DNA from: Larix sibirica
Lineage: Eukaryota; Streptophyta; Pinopsida; Pinales; Pinaceae
Direction of reading: 5' to 3'
Length of the DNA: 11,087 nt
Assembly: GCA_004151065.3 (NCBI GenBank)
Contig: NWUY0300099824.1
Span: 9,923-21,009 of the forward strand
Both the position numbers and the translations under genes were made by a program. The notes beneath the pieces are model-generated. The model was not told the origin of the DNA and did no database searches. It saw nothing but the letters and a program-made list of their open reading frames with translations. Positions within the stretch are counted from its first letter, which is position 1; each line of letters opens with the position of its first letter. Positions 1 to 8,550 of the stretch are shown here, one piece after another.

Positions 1-245
1 TGGAATTGAACAAAATGGTTGTTTTCTAAAGCTCGAAAGAAAAAATCATTTCAATAATTAATGAGGGTTTGTTGTAGTCGAGGGATTCACATAGTTACCA
101 ATGATACATAACATATTATACAAGCATGCACAAGATACAGATACAAGTAGACAGAAGATGGAGAGAAGCACAAGACTTTGTATTACTCAGCAATGTGGAC
201 AATACACAGAACAGATCTAAGATAATGGTATACGGCTCACCAACC

Positions 246-253
246 TATATATA
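246..253 (-). promoter_or_regulatory. TATA-like box of the LTR promoter
   Basis: An eight-base TATATATA sits about 140 bp inside the LTR, reading toward lower coordinates on the minus strand. The spacing from the TGTTGG edge is reasonable for a U3 promoter. Transcription would start roughly 25-35 bp further on, near 210-222. The motif is symmetrical, so its direction comes from context only. Confidence 0.5.
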
Positions 254-283
254 TTCTTATACAATCAGTTATGTAACTATCTT

Positions 284-312
284 GTCGGTGCAATCGACCG
301 ACATAAGCCGAC
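284..312 (-). promoter_or_regulatory. Cluster of three RCCGAC (DRE/CRT-like) cores in U3
   Basis: Within 29 bp there are ACCGAC at 297-302, GCCGAC at 307-312 and the reverse complement GTCGGT at 284-289. RCCGAC is the known core bound by plant DREB/CBF factors in cold and drought responses. The cluster ends about 30 bp upstream of the TATA-like box in the LTR's own orientation, a sensible enhancer position. Two GTCGAC palindromes follow at 315-320 and 328-333. Function is inferred. CGAC words are common elsewhere in this window, so chance is possible. Confidence 0.35.
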
Positions 313-393
313 TGGTCGACACAACTTGTCGACTTACATACAAAAGGTCGGGCACAAGGCCTAGTCAATAGGATGACTTAGGCTCCTCCAACA

Positions 394-406
394 TCTCCCC
401 CACCTC
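394..406 (-). other. Polypurine tract (plus-strand primer site)
   Basis: On the minus strand the bases just before the LTR read GAGGTGGGGGAGA, an almost pure purine run followed by one T and then the LTR start TG. In LTR retrotransposons this tract resists RNase H and primes second-strand DNA synthesis. Its position directly inside the 3' LTR fixes the element's orientation and the LTR's inner edge. Confidence 0.8.
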
Positions 407-471
407 AAAATATTTCTTCGTATCAGAGAAATGAGGAGATGTGTCCAACTAATATAGAATTTAAGTGGTTG

Positions 472-3400
472 TCATTGTGATCTCTGAAGGGAACTGGTCG
501 TTGTTTGTTGTGGTACGCAAACCTCAACGATTGCTTCGGCCGAGATAGATAGCTAGTGTTTAAAATCCTCCCAAGTACACATCATGTTTTGGATATCAAT
601 GGAAAGTGTTGTGAGGCTCGATAAGTCAACTACCTTTTCTTGTGTTGTCTTGCTCTGCAGATGAATTAAGTCAGGATCAAATAAATTAATTTTCAGATTG
701 GAAACTGTAAGCAGAGTTTGGATATGAGGTCAGAGCTATTCTACTTTGAGGAGGTTGTGTTGGGCCTGACTCATCCACTGTTCTTCACTTTTTTCTAACC
801 TCTCTAATTTCTTGTTTTCCCTCACAATTGTTTCTTCAATAGTTCGTCCCATGATGTCATCAACTACTTGCAATTGCTGATGAATTTTTCTAATTAGTGT
901 GTGTGTCCCACATTTCTCTGAATACATTGCCATAGTGTTTGTACCAATTACGGAGTACGTTGATGACTGTATTTTCCTAGTCACTGTATTGGATGAGCTA
1001 ATCATGTGTCGAGGTGAACACTTCATATTGTTCAGACAACAGGGACAATGTTTCTGTGGCCTATTCCTATCGGTTCCTGGTGAGTTCATTGTATAGTGTC
1101 GACACAACAGATTGAAACAATTGAAAATATTTATCAAGTGTGTTGGTCGTGTCAGAGCTAGGTGGAATTGGGATGACTTACTATGATAAGTCTTGACACT
1201 TAGTAAAAAATGAATTTTGGTCCTCCTCTAGCTAGTGAATGTGGTCTTTGGCTTCCAGTCGTCTATGTCATTGTTCGCGAGTGATTGCATCAACAAGAAG
1301 GTCAAGCTCTGCTTGCATGGCCTATTGTGTATTATATGTAGAAATGGGCCTGAATTGGTTAATATGTACAGATAAGCGACCCAATTGAGAGATATGGTCC
1401 AGATGTTGCTGTTGTTGCTAATGTTCTTTGGCTTGTCGTTGTTTTTTCCTTACGCTGCTTCTTCTTGGACTTACCTTGATATTTTGGAGCCATTACTTAC
1501 TGTTCTAATTCTTTTCGTATCTCAGCTGCTTTTGAAGGATGTTCTTCCTCCATTTGTGCTTCGACAATGGCTTGTTCTGCTTGTACTGAGCTGTTTGGTG
1601 CAGCTGCTGTGTATGTCGGGAGTGCTTCATCGGGTGCTGCTTGATTGGCTTGTTCTACTTGCTCAATTGCTGCTGTTAAACTTTCTCGAACTGATCTTTC
1701 TTCTATGGAACTTGAATTGCTTCTAGTGTGGTAGTGGTCCGATCGGTAGGGGTGGGTGATGACACACTAGTAATGACTTCACTAGTGAGCAACACAGGTG
1801 TTTCGTCGACTGGTGGGGAGGGGGAGTAATGGGGCGGCCGAACGGCTCAGACTAACTACCGGAGATACAACTTTTGGGATCATTGAACCAATTTCCTCAA
1901 GGAATTCAAGTTCTAATGGACTCTTTGATGGTTTGATGACATGTCAGGAAGGTGGGGGTTCTTCCACCAATGGGTTAACTGGAAAAGGAATAAATTATGA
2001 TTTTTGCTGAGCAACATCAATGATTTTTGGGTCGAGATTTCCTTGGAGTTGGGTAATATGCATACCGACTACTTGTGGTCTTATGGTTTCTAGAACAGAC
2101 GAAATGTCGGTTAAGATAACACCAGGGGGAGTAGAGTCATTCAGCGGAGTACTATCGAGAAGGACTGGTTTTTTAGTGACTAACTCTCACCACTGTGGAA
2201 AAATGTTAGGGAGTTGGGATATAAACTGATTAAGGTCGTTATCGTCTTGGTTTATTTGTCGAATGGAGAGGGGAAGGGTCTGCACAATATTTGGAATCTG
2301 ATGCTGAATGTGTAGGTGGAGGGAGTGGCAGGGGTGTGGGGGGACTTGAATCCTCCATTACGATGGTAGGAGATGGGGGAGGTGGGCTCTCAGTCAGGTT
2401 GACATGAGGTTCGACCATAATATTGACTTTCTTTTTGAATTGTGGTTGGTTACGAGGTTGCTCACCTTCCAAAAATCTCTTGAACTGCTCATCAACTCGT
2501 ACTTTGTGCATTGCTGCATCCTCCAAAATTTGTACTGCACTATCGAACAGTTTTGCTTACTCTTCCTTTGTCGTCTCCTGGATGATCATATTTCTTTTTC
2601 CCTTTCCCTGTGTTTGTGCATCCCTAGTTTGTCGAGTTTGGGATATTTCATCGGCCAACCGTTAGATGTTGTCGTTAGTCAGAGCATACTTAGGTTTGTT
2701 GGAGGGACTCTCTCAATCCGAATGTTCAGCTGCATCAGGTCACTCTTGATGAGTTGTGAGAGTAAGTTCTAGGGGTTGTGGCTCCACCGTGGGCTTAACT
2801 TGAAATGAAAATTTGTTCATGTAGAAATGGATTTCATATTCTTCTTCTTTCTCTGCATATGATAGCGGTTCGACGCCGACCGTGTGTGCCTTAGTGAGAA
2901 TTATCAATTTTTTGTTGGACTTCCTACTGAGCTCATTGAATATTTCATCAACAAAAGGGTAATAGTCGAGAGGTTGCGCAGTACCAGCTACGCCTTGTAA
3001 GTTCCAGACCGATGTGTGGTCTAGCGTATGTTGGATGTGCGTTGTCGGTGGTAGATCTTGTCGAACATTCTGGGGTACTCTCCATCTGGTCGACAAATTT
3101 TTTAGCTTTTGGAACCAAACTTCTAACCAAATATTCACTGTCGATGGACCCTGTCGGATGCCTCCATGCGTGAAGGAACGAAATTTTTCCATTAGCATAG
3201 GTTTTTATTGAATGAAGTCCTTATTTCCTGTCGGCCTTATATGAGTGATGGCAATCCAGATGATTAAATATAGATATCGAATGGTCGCGCCGTCTTCTTG
3301 ACACCTAAAACATATATTCCAGATAATGTCAGCTAAATAGTCATCCCACTTGTAAACTTTTCCTTTTACTGCCATGTTCCAAACTGCCTCTAACATTTCA

Positions 3401-3963
3401 GTTTTTAGATCTGAGCCTCAACCGGAGCTTGAAAAATCGGTCGAAACAATTTGCGAAGCTGTCTTGAAATTAGCATACTTGATTTGATTTACTACTAAGC
3501 CTCGAGAATTTTTACGAGCTGGGTGATCGGTGAATTATTTAATCAATTCTGGCTTCTGTTGATTGGGTACATCCTCGCTTTTGTTCGACAACCCTGTGAT
3601 CCTGTGAATAAGTTCACCATTTATTTCAACCAAAACATCGAAATAAAATTTCCCATTGTGGTATCTGCTTACTATGAATTGGGAAATAATATCTTTAAGT
3701 CCCCCAAAGGGTTCGAGCAGAGGTGCATGCATATATTGTAGAATTGTAGTAGTCTGCAGCTTTTGGGATTCATCCCTCCAATGGTTGTCTGTTTCCTTTC
3801 CCCAATCGAGAATGTCACTCCAAGTTCTTCTCCAATGTGTCTCTGGTACCTTGGCATTTCGAACCAGTTGCAAGCGGGTTTCCACGGGGGACTAGGATTT
3901 ATCCAACTCACGGACATTGGCTGCAACTGAGCGAGTTGTCATTTGAAATTTCTTGGTAGCCAT
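472..3963 (-). pseudogene. ORF3: very long extra ORF downstream of integrase, function unknown, broken
   Basis: An ATG at 3963 in a strong plant context (GCCATGG) opens a frame followed to a TGA at 474-472, about 1,160 codons. From 3963 to 2280 it stays in one frame with stops but no indels; stops lie at about 3894, 3537, 3420, 3204, 2742 and 2559, among others. Frame changes follow near 2280, 1830, 1705, 1380 and 1030, after which the original frame returns. Visible parts are a folded-looking N-terminal region with a G-E-L-I-H-R-I-T-G-L-S motif (about 3620-3585), a short hydrophobic stretch (Y-L-Y-L-I-I-W-I-A-I, about 3276-3247), two proline-rich blocks (about 2410-2310 and 1835-1805), an Ala/Gln/Glu-rich coiled-coil-like part (1703-1500) and a Glu/Lys-rich C-terminal helix (880-740). 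The position matches env-like ORFs of Athila-type elements, but I see no signal peptide or clear membrane anchor, so I do not call it an envelope protein. It resembles uncharacterised plant transposon ORFs only in style. Confidence 0.6.
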
Positions 3964-4434
3964 GGCTTCTGTAAGCTTCTCTGGTTCACAGGAGGCTTCC
4001 AGTTGCTATGAGGTATGGTTCTCAAGTTCTTCGCAAAAGAGTAACCAGGAATCCTCAAGCATAGGATTTATAGTGGAAGAATTTGAGATGGTTAAACGCG
4101 AGGTAAATGGCCGCATTAAAGACTGATTTGACCAAGGAATTTAAATTGGAATAACAGACTGTTCATACCTCATCGGTTGTATGTCAGCTTTGTCGATCTC
4201 CAGGTTGGCCATCCCAACAACGTTTTTCTGTTGTATCTAAGGCAGGAGGATATTGTCGTGTTTCTTTTTTCTGGTCATGTCGGTAATGACTGAGCTAGAG
4301 AGGCTGAGGAATACGATCACCTGCTTTCTTTTGGATATCTCTATACTCGCGATGCCTATCATGTTAGTGGTCATGTGTTGGTCTTCCTTCAGTTCGATCC
4401 TTGCTTTTATTGGTTTTGCTTGTCCAATACCTTG
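3964..4434 (-). pseudogene. Probable N-terminal extension of ORF3
   Basis: The frame of the ORF3 ATG stays mostly open upstream to about 4434. It has only three stops (TAG 4239-4237, TAA 4143-4141, TAG 4008-4006) in about 157 codons, fewer than the seven or eight expected by chance. Composition is protein-like, for example E-D-S-W-L-L-F-C-E-E-L-E near 4053-4021. Either ORF3 begins upstream near 4400, or this is a leader whose frame is open by chance. A Lys/Arg-rich patch (about 4275-4258) follows a hydrophobic Leu/Ser/Val run (about 4320-4285). That pair could be a signal-anchor-like segment, but it is too weak to call. No known domain is recognised. Confidence 0.35.
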
Positions 4435-4533
4435 TCATTATGAATGTAAACAGAGTTGATTTTTAGAAAGAATTGCTTATAATGCTTTGCTCTCCATAGT
4501 TGGTTACAACTTTTTCCTTTTTTTTTGAATGCA
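4435..4533 (-). other. Short spacer between integrase and ORF3
   Basis: About 100 bases after the integrase stop carry several stops in the downstream frame, an A-rich run on the minus strand (4522-4530 region) and no recognisable motif. This looks like true non-coding spacer between pol and ORF3. Confidence 0.4.
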
Positions 4534-4938
4534 TCATGTCTTGTAACATTTAAGTCGGGCACCATTAATAAGAATTTTGAAAACACTTCCTTGTAACATC
4601 TTCAAATGGACTGATCCATTGGAACTAATGGTCTCGACTATGTATGGTCCCATCCACTCTCTGTGCAACTTCTCGGGTTTTCCCTCGACACGACTATTGT
4701 ACATCAAAGCAAAGTCACCAATTGCCATATTTTTCTGCTTGATGTTTCTGTCATGCCACACTTTTTGTTGGTGTTTCTGGATTTCTTGGTGCTCGATTTT
4801 CATCTGTCGGGATGCTTCGAGCCTTGACAGTTGAATAAGGCATTCCCTTTATGCATTTTCGACATCAATATGAAGTACTTTTGCAATTCTTGGGGTGTAT
4901 CACTGAAACTGCAATGGGATAACTACTTCTTTCCCATA
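4534..4938 (-). pseudogene. Integrase C-terminal domain (pol)
   Basis: This is the DNA-binding, SH3-like end of integrase. Readable signatures are a helix with K-V-W-H-D-R-N-I-K, then G-D-F-A-L-M-Y-N-S-R-V, W-M-G-P-Y-I-V, S-N-G-S-V-H-L and N-G-A-R-L-K, followed by a TGA at 4536-4534. The HDR, GD.AL.YNSR and NG.RLK pattern is typical of plant non-chromovirus (Athila/Tat-like) integrases, and no chromodomain follows. The frame differs from that of the catalytic core. A small deletion near 4935 removes part of the region between the A-Y-R-T-T helix and the Y-G-K-E-V motif. Additional in-frame stops lie near 4900 and 4840. Confidence 0.85.
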
Positions 4939-5447
4939 AATGGTGTCTAGCATGTCATTCCTTTATATGTTGTTCTGTATGCCCAGAGAATAGAAGGTAC
5001 TTTATCATCCCATTCGTCCTTATCCATGTTGCACATTTTCGACAATCCTTTAGTGAGTGTTTTGTTGAATGCTTCTACGGCTCCATTTGACTATGGGTGA
5101 TACGTTGTGCTTATCCTATGATCAATTGCAAATTCTTTTGTAATTTCTTCAATAATTTTGCAAACAAAATGCGTACCTTGGTCACTGATTAAATTAATTG
5201 GGAAACCCAATCATGTAATGATGTTTTCATAGATAAATTTAGCAGCAACTTTGCTAGAACATGTCTTGACTGGTTCTGCTTCTTTCCATTTGGTGATGTA
5301 TTCTACAACGGTGATAATGTAGCATGCACCTGTCCGTCTACCAATCACTGGAAAGGTTCCAATGAAATCAATTGAGCAGATTTCAAATGTCCAGATTGGA
5401 TTAACTGGAATCAAAGGCATTTCTATATTGGGTAACAGTCGACCCAT
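4939..5447 (-). pseudogene. Integrase catalytic core (rve, DDE) of pol
   Basis: The core joins the element's DNA to the host chromosome. All three acidic residues remain: Asp in S-I-D-F-I-G (codon 5369-5367), Asp in I-S-D-Q-G-T-H (5183-5181) and Glu in G-A-V-E-A-F-N-K (5075-5073). The last two are separated by exactly 35 residues, the canonical D35E spacing, and the core stays in one frame throughout. Other marks are V-E-Y-I-T-K-W, T-T-Y-H-P and L-W-A-Y-R-T-T. In-frame stops at about 5210-5208 and 5090-5088 truncate it. It continues from the zinc domain without a frame change. Confidence 0.93.
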
Positions 5448-5714
5448 GCATTGACATTTATCACATTTGTTTACAAACTCTTAGCAGTCTTTGTTAACTG
5501 TTGGCCACCAAAGTCTAGCCTGCAGAATCTTTCTCACTGTTATCTCAACATGATAGTGTCCTCCTGTCGGTTCATAGTGTGCTTCTAAAAGTATTTTCTG
5601 TCCCTCATGCTCCAGTGCACACCGATGCAAGACATCATCTAGGCCATGTTTGTACAGGAAACCATTGATGAGAGAGTAAGGGGCATCTTTCATTGCAAGA
5701 ATTTTCTTCTTCTT
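5448..5714 (-). pseudogene. Integrase N-terminal zinc-binding (HHCC) domain of pol
   Basis: The zinc-binding domain helps integrase multimerise and recognise LTR ends. The His pair lies in the E-A-H-Y-E-P-T-G-G-H-Y-H stretch (about 5580-5548) and the Cys pair in K-C-D-K-C-Q (about 5470-5452), with the usual R-K-I-L-Q-A-R-L-W-W-P-T between them. A TAA at 5483-5481 falls between the helix and the Cys pair, and a TAG near 5714 separates this part from RNase H. Both neighbours are in the same frame, so only nonsense changes break the chain. Confidence 0.9.
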
Positions 5715-6404
5715 CTATGGCATTCCTTCTGGGGCTTGTCCATCCTCAAGGAGTTGTGCGATCTTTGCAAGTTCCGAGGGGACAACTTCAATTCTAAATA
5801 GATGTGCGTCGGGAAGATCATCTTCTATACCTGTCAGTTCCTCTCCGGTATCAATTCTTGACAAGTGGTCTAGTCCGACATTCGCCTTCCCAGGTCGGAT
5901 TATTACTTCAAATTCAAACTCCTGGAATAGTAATCGCCAACGAAATAATCTCCCATGATGAAATGGCTTATTGACTAAATTCTTCAAGGCTTGATGGTCT
6001 GTGTAAAATACAAAAGGATTATCCAATAAGTAATGTTGATATTTCTGCAGTGCAAATACCATTCCTAATGCTTCTCTTTCTGTCGTAGAATAGGTCCCCT
6101 CCACTTTGTTTAGCTTCCTGTTGCTGAACGCATTAGGGTAGTCCATTCCATCATCTCCAATTTGTGTCAAAATAGCATCGACTTCTATTCTGGATGCATC
6201 AATATGGACATGGAACTTAACCGACCATTTTGGAAAACGTAGGATGGGTGCTTCGAAAAGTTTTCTCTTCAATATGTTGAATGATGTATTGCAGTCCTCA
6301 GTCCATATGTACTCCTGATTTTCTTTCAACAATTCTTCCAGAGGATATGTCATATCGGAATAGTGTTTGATGAACTTTTTGTAATATCCTGTATGACCCA
6401 ACAA
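5715..6404 (-). pseudogene. RT connection region and RNase H domain of pol
   Basis: This 229-codon open stretch starts with the RT thumb/connection (G-H-T-G-Y-Y-K-K-F-I, then P-L-E-E-L-L-K). It continues into RNase H, which removes the RNA template during reverse transcription. All four expected acidic positions are visible: Asp in H-I-D-A-S-R (about 6200), Glu in T-T-E-R-E-A-L (about 6080), Asp in F-Y-T-D-H-Q-A-L (about 5995) and Asp in L-D-H-L-S-R-I (about 5870). The domain is therefore the least damaged in the element. A single TGA (6407-6405) separates it from RT in the same frame. A spacer of about 55 residues follows before integrase, with no second RNase H. That argues against the Tat/Ogre group. 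Confidence 0.93.
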
Positions 6405-7270
6405 GATTCACACTTGTTTAGGATTTACTTTGGGCTTCAAGTTGAGAATGATTTTTATTTTGGCATAGTTGACCTTGATGCCTTCTTTATAAACTACATG
6501 GCCCATAAGTATTCCGATAGGAGTCGTAAAGATGCACTTCTTTATGTTCAACGAAAATTGGATCTGTCCATAACGTTCGTGCATTAAGCGAAGCCACTTA
6601 CAATGATCTCTCAACATAGAGTAAATTGTCCAATCATGAAAATAGACATCCATCATTTTGTTGATGTACTCCTGGAAGGCTTTGAGGACAATACGAGAAA
6701 AGACCATCGGTGCATTTTTCATACCAAATGGCATGACTTTGTAAGTGAACAAACCAAATTCACACACGGATGTGGTCTTCTTTTGATCTTATTTAGCTAT
6801 AGGTACCTGGTTGTACCCAGAAAAATCCATCCATGAATGAATAACACTCATGTCCTATGACTTCAATTATGATTTCATTGGCGAATGGTAAGGAATGGGT
6901 CGGTGAGCGTAACTTTATTGAGTTCACGAAAATCGACACAAATACTTAGTCATGTCGGGTCATGTTTCTTTGGTTGAATGGCCATTGGACTCGCCTATTA
7001 TGATTGATCAATAGGGTATATAATTCCATCTTCTAGCATATTGTCAATCTCCTTCTTCATAATGTCTTTGTATTTATGCACAAGTTTATACAGTATTTTC
7101 TTCACTGGTTTGGCATCTGGACGAATGTCGATCTTCATTTCACCCATCTTTTGCACAAGTCCTTTCAAGTATTTATAGTCACATGCAAATACATCCTGAA
7201 ATATTTTAAGGAGGATGGTGATTTCTGAAGTTTGCTACTCATTCTAGTAGTCACCAATTTTCACCATCTT
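6405..7270 (-). pseudogene. Reverse transcriptase domain of pol, catalytic box mutated
   Basis: RT copies the element's RNA into DNA. The N-terminal part (about 7270-6880) includes the E-D-G-I-I-Y-P-I region and the V-D-F-R-E-L-N motif with its Asp. The frame then changes twice around 6880 and 6830, the second at a T run. The motif F-M-D-G-F followed by S-G-Y-N-Q is split over two frames. From 6825 on it is open, with P-F-G-M-K-N-A-P and then Y-F-H-D at 6644-6633, where the family has Y-x-D-D. The first catalytic Asp of that box is therefore His, which should abolish polymerisation even without the stops (pairs near 7000, singles near 6940 and 6795). The linker from protease and capsid-like sequence joins at about 7270 with another frame change. 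Confidence 0.93.
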
Positions 7271-7560
7271 AGGTCTGCTGTCATTTTCAAAATATCAACT
7301 TCTTTGATTTTAACATTTGCGTCCATCCACTCCGGGGTGCAGCTATAATTGATTGGTCTCTTTCCTTCCTTCATCTGCGTGCATTGTGGCAGAAAATATT
7401 TTTCTAATAGTATTTCTGGATCTTCTTTTTCTGTAGTGTCTATGTTGAAAGTTGCTTTGATAGGATTAGATGTGTCAGGGTGATATTCTCTCCACTAAAA
7501 TATTTTCTTGAATGACTTTTCCGTATCCAAGCACAGTTGTGTCGAATGCTAGATCTCCTT
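7271..7560 (-). pseudogene. Pol linker between the second capsid-like region and RT
   Basis: This region codes for a spacer in the polyprotein. Two frames alternate: one with G-D-L-A-F-D-T-T-V-L-G-Y-G (about 7558-7520), then another with H-P-D-T-S-N-P-I-K-A-T-F and C-T-P-E-W-M-D (about 7480-7265). It returns to the RT frame near 7273 with P-K-M-V-K-I-G-D-Y. At least two indels are needed. No catalytic domain is recognised. Composition is protein-like in each piece, so it is a real coding segment that has decayed. Confidence 0.6.
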
Positions 7561-8256
7561 CGACTAAATATTAAGGCAGGTAGCTATATGTCGAACAATT
7601 TGCTTTTCTTCTGCAGGTACATTTTCTGTTGGATGCAAAAATTCTTTAATTTGGTTGCTCGCTTCTATTAGCTACTCCTCCTTCGGGGAAAACTAGAAGT
7701 CTTTGATGAATTTTTCTTTAAGTTCTTTCCATACAAACTTCTTGTCTCTTGCTTCCTCCATTTTATACCATTTATTCGGCAAGTCGGTGAGCGTACTTGG
7801 AAAGAGGTGTGGCCAAGCCCTTTCATCCTTGTATCCCAGTCTTCGCCATTGTTTTTCGCATTTGTCGACATGGGCCTCAGGATCTTGTCCTTGAGTGAAA
7901 GTTGGGATATCTACCTAGGCTATTAACTTCTTGCCTCCAAACCTTTCAACAAAGTATGTCGACACATTGGTCCATGTTTGGATTCGTGATTGATGAGTAT
8001 CCCACCATCTCGCAGCGTGTCCCATGAAAGACTTGACCAGACTATGTAGTATTCTTTGTTCACTGACATGTTTCGAAACTTCCTCGACATGTGCTATTGA
8101 TGATTGACGTTCTTTATATCTCAGTGCAGGATGATGTGCAAGTTCAATCTTTGTTGGTGCCAAAGTCAGGTATTCACGAATTTTTTGTTCAAATATTTTT
8201 GGGATGGTCGAGACTAAGAAACACTTTTTGAATTTTTTTTTCAAGATGGATTCCAT
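7561..8256 (-). pseudogene. Second Gag/capsid-like region inside pol (between protease and RT)
   Basis: One continuous frame with stops (TAG 7917-7915, TAG near 7695, TAG near 7674, TAA/TAG near 7565) encodes what read as two capsid-type modules. The first has G-H-A-A-R-W-W-D-T-H and Y-F-V-E-R-F-G-G (about 8040-7930). The second has D-P-E-A-H-V-D-K-C, then W-P-H-L-F-P-S-T-L, K-W-Y and F-I-K-D-F (about 7880-7695). The hydrophobic-W pattern followed by an F-..-F helix is characteristic of the plant Retrotrans_gag family. The frame is shared with the protease upstream, with no indel between them. Gag normally sits before protease, and this element already has a Gag there. The role is unknown; it might be a duplicated or captured capsid. 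A nested gag fragment is the alternative, made less likely by the shared frame. Confidence 0.7.
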
Positions 8257-8550
8257 AGTCCAACATTATTTTGCATGAAGATCATAATTTTCTATCTGCC
8301 AATCATAAATCTTAGCGTCAGAATTATATCCGACCAAAGCAGGTTCTCCTTGATAGAGTTCCCCCTGAGAATTTGGTTCGACATAGTCCTAATTGTTATC
8401 TATTCGATAAAGCTATCTAATATCATTAGCATCCTCGATAGGTTCATACCAAGGTTCTCTCTGAGATGGGGAAATCGATACGATTACCTTCTGACCATTG
8501 CCTTTTATCTTGATGCAACCCTTATCAAGTGAAATCGAAGCCTTCATCTT
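8257..8550 (-). pseudogene. Protease C-terminal extension and linker
   Basis: The protease frame continues through four or more stops (near 8534, 8414, 8388 and 8266) without any indel. Motifs are K-M-K-A-S-I-S-L, I-K-I-K-G-N-G-Q-K, E-P-W-Y-E-P-I-E-D, D-Y-V-E-P-N and D-W-Q-I-E-N-Y. The first two end the retropepsin fold; the acidic remainder looks like a flexible linker leading into the capsid-like region. Nothing suggests a separate gene. Confidence 0.6.

Larger units (their letters stand above)
1..393 (-). repeat. 3' LTR of the retrotransposon (inner edge firm, outer edge tentative)
   Basis: The inner edge is at 393: on the minus strand the LTR opens TGTTGG directly after a purine tract, the usual plant LTR start. 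The outer edge is less sure. Base 1 of the window begins TG on the plus strand (CA on the minus strand), so the LTR could end exactly there and be 393 bp long. Another TG at 102-103 would give about 292 bp. The LTR contains a TATA-like box (246-253) and a cluster of CGAC-type motifs upstream of it, fitting a U3 promoter. No convincing protein is encoded here. No matching copy was found at the right end, so the LTR is identified by position and signals, not by repeat identity. Confidence 0.65.

Noticed and set aside
126-371. Plus-strand open frame inside the LTR
   Set aside because: It lies within the LTR promoter region, has no recognisable domain and runs against the element's orientation.
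1385-1726. Plus-strand Leu-rich open frame that looks like a multi-pass membrane protein
   Set aside because: It is the antisense of the Ala/Gln/Glu-rich part of ORF3. CAG and CAA codons read backwards give Leu, which creates false hydrophobic segments. There is no independent support on the plus strand.
3240-3285. Transmembrane helix making ORF3 an envelope protein
   Set aside because: The hydrophobic run is only about a dozen residues, is flanked by ordinary soluble sequence, and no signal peptide or fusion-peptide-like segment is visible.
4253-4459. Plus-strand open frame with hydrophobic stretches
   Set aside because: It overlaps the likely ORF3 extension on the minus strand, has no motif, and the opposite strand has the lower stop density over a longer span.
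4534-4600. Chromodomain at the integrase C-terminus
   Set aside because: The frame ends soon after the N-G-A-R-L-K motif, with no aromatic-cage pattern following.
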